This document shows, piece after piece, positions 57,791 to 64,000 of a stretch of DNA of 64,000 nt; position 1 is the stretch's first letter; each line of letters starts with the position of its first letter. Position numbers and translations under genes: made by a program. The stretch is from Hysterangium stoloniferum. Taxonomy: Eukaryota > Basidiomycota > Agaricomycetes > Hysterangiales > Hysterangiaceae. The notes below the pieces were generated by a model. That model did no database searches, was not told where the DNA came from, and saw only the letters and a program-made list of their open reading frames with translations. The DNA is taken from positions 805,655 through 869,654 of the forward strand of contig WHVD01000025.1 in the NCBI GenBank assembly GCA_015178975.1, given 5' to 3'.

Positions 57791-58045
57791 CCGCGCGTTG
57801 TGCAATAAGCGCCAGAAGGCCGACTTCGAAGATTTTTAGTTAAAAAAGAATAAACAGTAGAATTTCGATAGTTCTCCCAAATTAAATCATAAAAATATGA
57901 AATAAATTGTAAAAATCAGGTTAAATTCAGGAGAATATTGTACAATAATTTCGTCGCAATATAAGTACATTTGAACTTGTTTTTATCAATTTGTTTAGGG
58001 GGAGATTGGTTAAAAATCGGAAAAACCTAAAAATACATAACAAAA

Positions 58046-58060
58046 TCCCCTCTCTTTTTT
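58046..58060 (-). promoter_or_regulatory. Polypurine tract of Gypsy-D
   Basis: AAAAAAGAGAGGGGA on the minus strand, ending three bases before the 3' LTR. Confidence 0.75.
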
Positions 58061-58147
58061 GACTAGATGTCTTCTTCGAAAAGGCTGTCGTTGGAGATGT
58101 CATTATGAAGAATTCGAAAGAATCTTCTAGCATATATGTGAGACTGC

Positions 58148-61100
58148 TTAGTGTTTTAGATAGTTCTTGGCCCGGTGTGTCATTTCCCAGGCTCTCAAGA
58201 TCTCTGGCGCATTTTTTAGATCTCTTCGGGTTAACCATTCATCAAAATTAGGTGAGTACCCTACGAATCTTACTTTATATAATAAATTCTTGCGACCGCT
58301 TCGGGATTTTGACCATTTTTGGTCAATTATTGCCTCGACTTCATATTCAGGCATTTCTTCAAAATCTTCCCGGTTCAGATGCTTTCTCGGTCGACTTCCG
58401 AATTCTTCTGGTGAGTTTTGGTAAGATTCTAAATGCGCAATATTTAGAATTGGGTGAGTGCCGTATGAAGCTGGCATTCGCAGTCTATATGCTAACCGAC
58501 TTATTTTCTCTAGAATCTCGAACGGTCCGTCATACTTCATTAATAACTTTTGGCCTTTTCCTTTCACATTTCGCAATAGGTTTAAGGAATGGGGATTTAT
58601 TAGCACTAAATCTCCCACTTCAAATTGAATGGTGAGTCGTCCCTGATTATAATACTTCTTTTGGAAAATCTGACCCAGATTAAGCGCCTCTCTCGCTATA
58701 CTGCGGTTTGCCTGAAACTCTTCGATCATTTGGTCAGCGGCATCGCTTAATCCTTTAAACTTATGTGAGTCATTTGTTTCCGTATTTTCATCATTAATTA
58801 TCTCATTGTTTGGTCTTGTTACACCTTCCGGCTCTGGGGAAAGATAGTTGAGCCGCGTTAGAGGCTGGAAGCCAAACAACAAAAATGCCGGTGAGAATTT
58901 CGTTATAGAATGAACACTAGTGTTATATGCTAACGAAAAACTATCTAAAATTTTAGCCCAATCGTTTCGTTCTGGCCCAACGTAAGCTCTAAGCGCTACT
59001 TCGAGGATTTGGTTCATTATTTCGGTTTGACCATCCGCTTGTGGATGATAGGCCGTGGTAAGTGCTCTTTTTATATTCAATTGAGCACATACTGACTCCC
59101 AAAATTTGCCTGTCCATTTCCGATCGCGATCCGATATAATTTGTCTCGGGAGGCCATAGTGTGTCACTATATGCTTGAACACTAAACGGCCGGTTTCTTC
59201 CTCATTGATGGTGGTTTTACAAGGTATGATAATTGCATATTTAGTTAATTTATCAACAATTACTAATATGTTATCAAACCCTTCGCTTTCCGGCAATTCC
59301 GGTATAAAGTCCATGGTAATGACTTCAAATGGCCGGGTTGGGATTGGGATAGTCTGTAAAAGTCCTATAGGTGCGTGTCTTCTTACTTTTGACTTTTGAC
59401 ATATATCACAAGTTCTCACATACTCTAGGATTGATCTCGACATTCGTGGCCAGTAGTAACCACTAGCAATCCGATTGTAAGTTTTATGATATCCTGCATG
59501 AGCGCCTTCACTTAGCTCATTATGGGCTTCACTTATAATCTCTAGATGCTTTTGTTTTGGTACACATAGACGTAATGTACCTAGAGAATCTTCATAATAT
59601 ATCAAATTGTCATTTCCTAATGAATATTGAGGGAATCTTGGGTTTTCCCAATTAGACTCAAGTTTTAAATTCTCTAAGACTTCTTGGAAATAGCTATCTC
59701 CTTGATATCCCTCAACAAATTCTCTTATTTCTTCATCTCCTATGCCAATTAACACACTATATGCATGTGTGCTATTATAGGGTAAGTCTATGCTTCCTAT
59801 ATTTGAGTTCTCTAGCTTAATATCTAAGCTTATTGCCTGCTCTGGCTGCTCAAACTCAAATTCAGTATTCTTTGAGCATAAGAACAATACTTCTGATTCA
59901 AATCCCGGTCCAATCTCTTCATAAAGATTTCCTAGTGAGTCTGTTTCATTCTCTTGTAACTCCACAGATTTAACTAAGTCTTTAATTGGACCATCTTCAT
60001 TGGGAAATCTTCTTCTAAGCCTTGATATTGGGTCTACATTTGAATGTACCCTTCCTGCTCTATGGACTATCTTCAAATCTGGATATGCTGCAAATACTGT
60101 TCCCCAGGTAAGTAATCTTCTGTTGATATTCTGGAAGGTTTTACTCCAGGTTAATGCAGCATGATCTGTGATTGCCCATATCTTTTCTCCTTCCAGGTAA
60201 GGCTGGAACTTTATCAAGCCATCTTTAAGTGCTAAAGCCTCCCTCTCTGTGGGGGAATAGTTCTTTTCAGCTGGCTTCAAAGTTCTTGACCAGTAAGCAA
60301 TCACTCTTTCAACATGAACAATTGTATCTTCAAAATTCTCAGCCCAATTACCATTCTCTGGTAGATCATCTCCTTCTTTACTTATTGATACAACTAACTG
60401 AGGTATCTTTTCTCCTTTATCATAGGCTAGTTTTAGCTTAGTGTAATTTTTAGTACCCAACAGATCTAATATCCTGATTGGTTGTACTTGTTGTAATATA
60501 GCTGCTATGCCAATATCACAAGCATCACTATAAACCCTATAGCCTAAACCTCTGATAGCATAAGCTCTAACTGGAGCTGAACTTAATGCCTTCTTTGCTA
60601 ACTCAAAGGCATTTCTTTGGGCCTCTCCCCAAGTCCATTTGACATCTTTTTTAAGCAACTGGAATAATGGATTAACTATCCAGGCATAAAATGGAATGTA
60701 AGCTGAAAAGTAAACCATCATTCCTAAGAACATTTGTAGCTCATGGACTGACTTGGGATTTTCTAATTGTACAATTGCTTCTACCTTCTCCTTATGAGTA
60801 GATAGTCCTAATCTTGAAACTTTCTGTCCTAGTAGTTTCAATGATTGATACCCAAAATGACATTTACTTGGAGATAATGTTATCTTAGACTTAATAATGG
60901 CTTTAAGTACTAAATCAACATGTTTCAAATGATCATTAAATGTCAAGGAGTATATCACTATATCATCAATATAGACTAATGCAAAAATCCATAAGAATGG
61001 TGCTAAAATATTTTGCATTACTCTTTGAAATACTGCCGGTCCATTTCTAAATCCAAATGGCATTCTCAAAAATTGAAATAAGCCTCTATGTGTCCTAAAG

Positions 61101-63157
61101 GCTGTTTTCTCTTTATCTTTTATTGCTATTTCAAGTTGAGTAAATCCTGCTAAAGCATCCAAAGTGGATAACCATTGTGAACCGGATAAGGATTGTAATA
61201 TATCCTCCTGTCTTGGTAATGGGAATTCATCAGGTATAACTTGTGCATTCAATTTTCTAAAGTCAATAACCATTCTTGGTTTAGAATTTCTGTAGGTAAT
61301 GAATGCTGGAGCCCCCCAAGGGCTTTTAGATGGTTCAATTACCCTTAATTTGACCCACTTATCCATTTGCTCATCAATAATTTCTCTACTCTTTGGTGAG
61401 GCAAAGAATGGTGGCATAGAAATTTCTTTAGTCCCTTCTCTTAATGGTATTTCAACTTTAGCATCATAGGATCCTAGTCTTCCATCAAGTCCAAAGGCAT
61501 CTTGGTTTTCAACCAATAATTTCTTGAATTTTTCAGACTGTTCCTCATTTAGATCTTTGGATAAATCTACTTCTGTTAATAAATCTTCTTTTGGAACTAA
61601 ATCTTGAGGAATCTCTGCAGTCTTTGGACCTCCTTCTAGTTCTCCGGGACTATTATTATTTTCTGATTTTTCTGAACTAGATTTCAGTAACTGATCTGCT
61701 ATACTTTGGATCATGAATGCATGTGCTTGCAATCTATTTAATTCTTCACTATCCATACTTTCTGATGTATCCAACCAAGTATTTGGATTGTGAGAATAAC
61801 CTAACACTTGTCCTTTATGTATTCTGATAGGAAATGAAGAGAAATTTGAAATATATAATTTTGGATTTTCTTTTGTTATAATTGAATCTGGTGCTGCATA
61901 GAAATCTTCTTCTCCTCTATTAGATATGAAGATCTTTTCTATGTAGGCTGTATTTGAATCTTTTGGAAACTGTAATGTTACAGGAATAGAACTAACTGAA
62001 AAAGGTGAAATACATAAATCAATAGAAGCCTTGACAGAATGATTGTTATTTTCTTTAACATTCTTCTTATCTTTTTTAGATTGTCTTTTACTCATGTTTT
62101 TGGCTGTTATTTCGGAGTATTTTGATCTTACATTAACATGAAATGATTGTCCTTTTTCATCTTGAAAACTTGATCCAATTGAATTTTCAACTTTCATTTT
62201 TCTATCACAGGAACTAAATATCAATTCAGCTCCTGTTTCATTCCTTATAATAGATAGAGCATACTGATCAGCAAAATCATTTCCCAAAATAAATGGAGTT
62301 GTCATCCCCTTAACTACATAGGCTTCAACCTTTAATTCTACAGGGCCTTCATTTGTATCAAAATATAAAGGAATGGATACAAATCCTGATATGGTAGAAG
62401 ATCCTGTTACTTGAATTAAATTGACCTTTTGTCCAGTTTTTATCTTAGGTGGATTATTTAGTTTGTTCAATGCTGATTGAGATATCAAAGTAATATCTGC
62501 TCCAGAGTCTATTATGATTCTGATTTGATTTTGTCCATAATTATTAAGCCATGCCTTAGTAGCCATAGCCTGCGCACCAAGAAAGGCACATCCGGGTGGG
62601 CGTGACATTAACCCTTTTAATGATAAAATATTGTTTTTAGTCTCAGAAATAAGTTGAGTAACATAAGATCTGGTCTTGAACATGCCATTTCTAAATTTCT
62701 GAGATATATCTTGTTTTTCAAAGGTTTGTCTGGCTTCTAACTTGCTCAGAGATTCATTAGAATCTAGGGATCCCCTCAGAGAAGACTGTGGCTTCATTTT
62801 CAAAGTATCTGAGCCACACTCCAAATCCATTACAGCATTCACCTGAAGGGCCTTATGAAAATCCGGTTTTTCTTCCTCCTCTGAACTATCTGATGATTCT
62901 AACTTTATTAAGTCTTTACTAGAATCATTTTGAGGGGGATTTTCATCTTCTGAACTAGCATTTAGATAGGCTTCTTCATATTCTTCCATGGCCTTGATAT
63001 ACTCTTCATCATGGACAATTAAATTTGCTTTGGCATTTCTAGAACCCTTTCTAGAATACTTGCACTCATTATCCCAATGTTTAGGACTGCCACAATGTCT
63101 GCATGGTCTAGCTCCTTTGCTTTCAAGGAGTAGAACCTTTGGAAATTGTTCTATCAT
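58148..63157 (-). CDS. Gypsy-D Pol polyprotein with nucleocapsid knuckle, intact 1,669 codons
   Basis: An uninterrupted ORF. A CCHC knuckle (CRHCGSPKHWDNEC) lies near residue 19-32. An acidic linker and the aspartic protease (IIIDSGADITLIS, near 217) follow. Then come RT with ALVYIDDIVIYS (near 729), RNase H starting VYSDACDIGIAAIL (near 879) and the integrase zinc region (H...H...CDICQKSK, near 1212-1245). The DDE core has TMDFIPELPESEGF, SDRDRKW and ADGQTEIMNQ (near 1282-1380). A chromodomain (LLYKVRFVGYSPNFDEWLTRRD) occupies residues 1605-1655. All catalytic residues are present. The first ATG lies within the gag end, so pol is made as part of a Gag-Pol product. Likely a recently active copy. 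Confidence 0.93.
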   Translation of the reverse strand: MIEQFPKVLLLESKGARPCRHCGSPKHWDNECKYSRKGSRNAKANLIVHDEEYIKAMEEYEEAYLNASSEDENPPQNDSSKDLIKLESSDSSEEEEKPDFHKALQVNAVMDLECGSDTLKMKPQSSLRGSLDSNESLSKLEARQTFEKQDISQKFRNGMFKTRSYVTQLISETKNNILSLKGLMSRPPGCAFLGAQAMATKAWLNNYGQNQIRIIIDSGADITLISQSALNKLNNPPKIKTGQKVNLIQVTGSSTISGFVSIPLYFDTNEGPVELKVEAYVVKGMTTPFILGNDFADQYALSIIRNETGAELIFSSCDRKMKVENSIGSSFQDEKGQSFHVNVRSKYSEITAKNMSKRQSKKDKKNVKENNNHSVKASIDLCISPFSVSSIPVTLQFPKDSNTAYIEKIFISNRGEEDFYAAPDSIITKENPKLYISNFSSFPIRIHKGQVLGYSHNPNTWLDTSESMDSEELNRLQAHAFMIQSIADQLLKSSSEKSENNNSPGELEGGPKTAEIPQDLVPKEDLLTEVDLSKDLNEEQSEKFKKLLVENQDAFGLDGRLGSYDAKVEIPLREGTKEISMPPFFASPKSREIIDEQMDKWVKLRVIEPSKSPWGAPAFITYRNSKPRMVIDFRKLNAQVIPDEFPLPRQEDILQSLSGSQWLSTLDALAGFTQLEIAIKDKEKTAFRTHRGLFQFLRMPFGFRNGPAVFQRVMQNILAPFLWIFALVYIDDIVIYSLTFNDHLKHVDLVLKAIIKSKITLSPSKCHFGYQSLKLLGQKVSRLGLSTHKEKVEAIVQLENPKSVHELQMFLGMMVYFSAYIPFYAWIVNPLFQLLKKDVKWTWGEAQRNAFELAKKALSSAPVRAYAIRGLGYRVYSDACDIGIAAILQQVQPIRILDLLGTKNYTKLKLAYDKGEKIPQLVVSISKEGDDLPENGNWAENFEDTIVHVERVIAYWSRTLKPAEKNYSPTEREALALKDGLIKFQPYLEGEKIWAITDHAALTWSKTFQNINRRLLTWGTVFAAYPDLKIVHRAGRVHSNVDPISRLRRRFPNEDGPIKDLVKSVELQENETDSLGNLYEEIGPGFESEVLFLCSKNTEFEFEQPEQAISLDIKLENSNIGSIDLPYNSTHAYSVLIGIGDEEIREFVEGYQGDSYFQEVLENLKLESNWENPRFPQYSLGNDNLIYYEDSLGTLRLCVPKQKHLEIISEAHNELSEGAHAGYHKTYNRIASGYYWPRMSRSILEYVRTCDICQKSKVRRHAPIGLLQTIPIPTRPFEVITMDFIPELPESEGFDNILVIVDKLTKYAIIIPCKTTINEEETGRLVFKHIVTHYGLPRQIISDRDRKWTGKFWESVCAQLNIKRALTTAYHPQADGQTEIMNQILEVALRAYVGPERNDWAKILDSFSLAYNTSVHSITKFSPAFLLFGFQPLTRLNYLSPEPEGVTRPNNEIINDENTETNDSHKFKGLSDAADQMIEEFQANRSIAREALNLGQIFQKKYYNQGRLTIQFEVGDLVLINPHSLNLLRNVKGKGQKLLMKYDGPFEILEKISRLAYRLRMPASYGTHPILNIAHLESYQNSPEEFGSRPRKHLNREDFEEMPEYEVEAIIDQKWSKSRSGRKNLLYKVRFVGYSPNFDEWLTRRDLKNAPEILRAWEMTHRAKNYLKH

Positions 63158-64000
63158 CCCTAGGGAATTGAGGCTTGCCTATAGTAGTTGAAGCACCAAT
63201 AAGGTTAGTTCTGGCAGACTGGAAGAAATTCCTCCTGCTTGAACCTTGATCAGGACCTGGTAGATTAGATCTAGAAGTCCTTGGTGCATCACGCATCATT
63301 TGTTCAAGCTGCCTTACTCTTCTATCTAGTACATTATCATGACTTGGGAATGGAGTATGCTCCAATGCTTCTTCATGATATTTAATTGCTGCTGCAAATT
63401 CTACTAAGTCCTTGCAACGATGTACATCTAAGATAGTTGTCCAGAATTTAGGTGCTCCATTCATTACTTCCATCATAACTTCTGAATCACTCATGCTATA
63501 CACTAGACTAAGTAATTCGATTTTCTGATGTAGTAATTGCTTGGTGATTCTGTTGTATATCCAGCTTCTCTGTAGTGTGCTCTGTTCGCTCGGCTCTTTT
63601 GTCTATCAAGCCAGGCTCGGTTCATATAGTATGTGCATACTACATCTCGAAGTGTACCCCAATTCTGCATTGCTTCTCTTCTATAACTACTTGGTAAAGA
63701 CCAGAACCATAAATCTGCATCCTTCTCAAGTCTAGTGGGTACAACTTCTCCTAGCTGGTTATATATGCTTGTACTACGCTCTGATAAGTTGTTTATCTTC
63801 AAAACCCATTTTGCAAGTGTGTCAGGATCACCATCCCATTTGGGTACAACATCAGACTTCAACTTAAGATCAAAGTGAGCTCCTTTGTCTTCTTGTTTAG
63901 CCCTAGATAATTCTGACAGTCTCCTAATACCCTTAGGTCTATGGGATTTATCCTCAGGTGAGCTATCACTACTTCCTGGATCTCCAGGAGGCTGAGGACT
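63123..64000 (-). CDS. Gypsy-D Gag, partial at the edge, with two frame changes
   Basis: Open from the right edge (PQPPGDPGSSDSSPEDKSHR) through KWDGDPDTLAKWVLKINNL and WFWSLPSSYRREAMQNWG to about 63510. There the frame must move by one base near AGAAAATCG to reach LLSLVYSMSDSEVMMEVMNG (63503-63123). A second change near 63125-63160 returns to the frame of the knuckle and pol. The middle piece has QLEQMMRDAPRTSRSNLPG. The two shifts cancel, so they could be paired indels, sequence errors or real recoding. Gag would form the particle. The start lies beyond the window. Confidence 0.75.

Larger units (their letters stand above)
56077..58042 (-). repeat. LTR-D (3' LTR of Gypsy-D)
   Basis: 1,966 bp. 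On the minus strand it starts TGTTATGTATTTTTAGG and ends CTAATACATCACA. It is 433 bp longer than the solo copy at 53851-55383, almost exactly 24 extra units of the 18-bp array. Confidence 0.95.
56077..64000 (-). mobile_element. Gypsy-D, second-lineage gypsy element, incomplete at the right edge
   Basis: Minus-strand element with 3' LTR 56077-58042, purine tract, a long pol ORF and gag running past 64000; the 5' LTR is outside the window. The pol sequence and the roughly 2-kb LTR differ clearly from Gypsy-A, -B and -C. It is inserted in the 5' LTR of Gypsy-C. Confidence 0.93.

Noticed and set aside
57228..57843. Long open frames over the 18-bp LTR-D array (Thr/Val repeats and Cys-rich repeats)
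   Set aside because: An 18-bp unit without stop codons gives open frames on both strands automatically. It lies inside an LTR and has no start context or non-repeat domain.
1..64000. Repeat-induced point mutation (RIP)
   Set aside because: Copies differ mostly by indels and mixed substitutions by eye, and no clear dominance of C-to-T in one context was noticed. A real test needs computed dinucleotide indices.

Overview
The window is nuclear DNA of a filamentous basidiomycete, most likely an Agaricomycete. Reasons: short introns of about 45-70 bases with GT-AG borders, up to 16 exons per gene, fungal families (Git3-type GPCR, SKT5/Chs4, Kel3/KLHDC4, GH3 beta-glucosidase), and a dense load of chromodomain Ty3/gypsy and Tc1/mariner elements. 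No bacterial, organellar or viral genome features are seen. Names rest on motifs I can read; no database search was run.

Layout. 1-1830: 3' part of an adenylate-forming (AMP-binding, NRPS-like) enzyme, with a decayed DNA-level copy of its tail at 3095-3388. 4347-6425 (-): seven-transmembrane Git3-like receptor with a 7-nt micro-exon. 6426-11499: gene-poor, with a tRNA-headed SINE, a 192-aa PD-(D/E)XK-like ORF and a copied piece of another gene's 3' flank. 11500-22343: decayed gypsy elements, called here Gypsy-B (-) and Gypsy-A (+), with a solo LTR inside a solo LTR and several minisatellites. 22344-33906: a normal gene island with an SKT5-like chitin synthase activator (-), a Kel3/KLHDC4-like kelch protein (+) and a secreted GH3 beta-glucosidase (-). 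The first two are divergent, the last two convergent. 34734-42165: a stack of nested transposons, each bordered by its own target-site duplication. 42166-46564: a broken conserved-family gene cut by a solo LTR, plus LTR debris. 46565-56076: nearly complete Gypsy-C (-). 56077-64000: Gypsy-D (-), a different gypsy lineage running off the right edge and inserted into the 5' LTR of Gypsy-C.

How things fit together. Gypsy-A, -B and -C are related two-frame chromodomain elements. Three properties recur in independent copies. (1) Between the pol stop and the 3' LTR lies an ORF on the strand opposite to pol. It encodes a coiled coil followed by a cysteine pattern that fits the fungal Zn(II)2Cys6 cluster (seen in A and C). 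(2) The sequence two bases inside the 5' LTR is not a tRNA-type primer site but an exact 11-base complement of a sequence in the same LTR (seen in B and C), as expected for Tf1/sushi-type self-priming. (3) gag and pol are in a -1 relation across an A6-A7 run placed two codons before the gag stop (seen in B and C). The antisense Zn-cluster ORF is my best candidate for a little-described system. LTRs are named by end sequence: fam1 (Gypsy-B type), fam2 (Gypsy-A type), fam3 (Gypsy-C type), LTR-X and LTR-D (Gypsy-D type).
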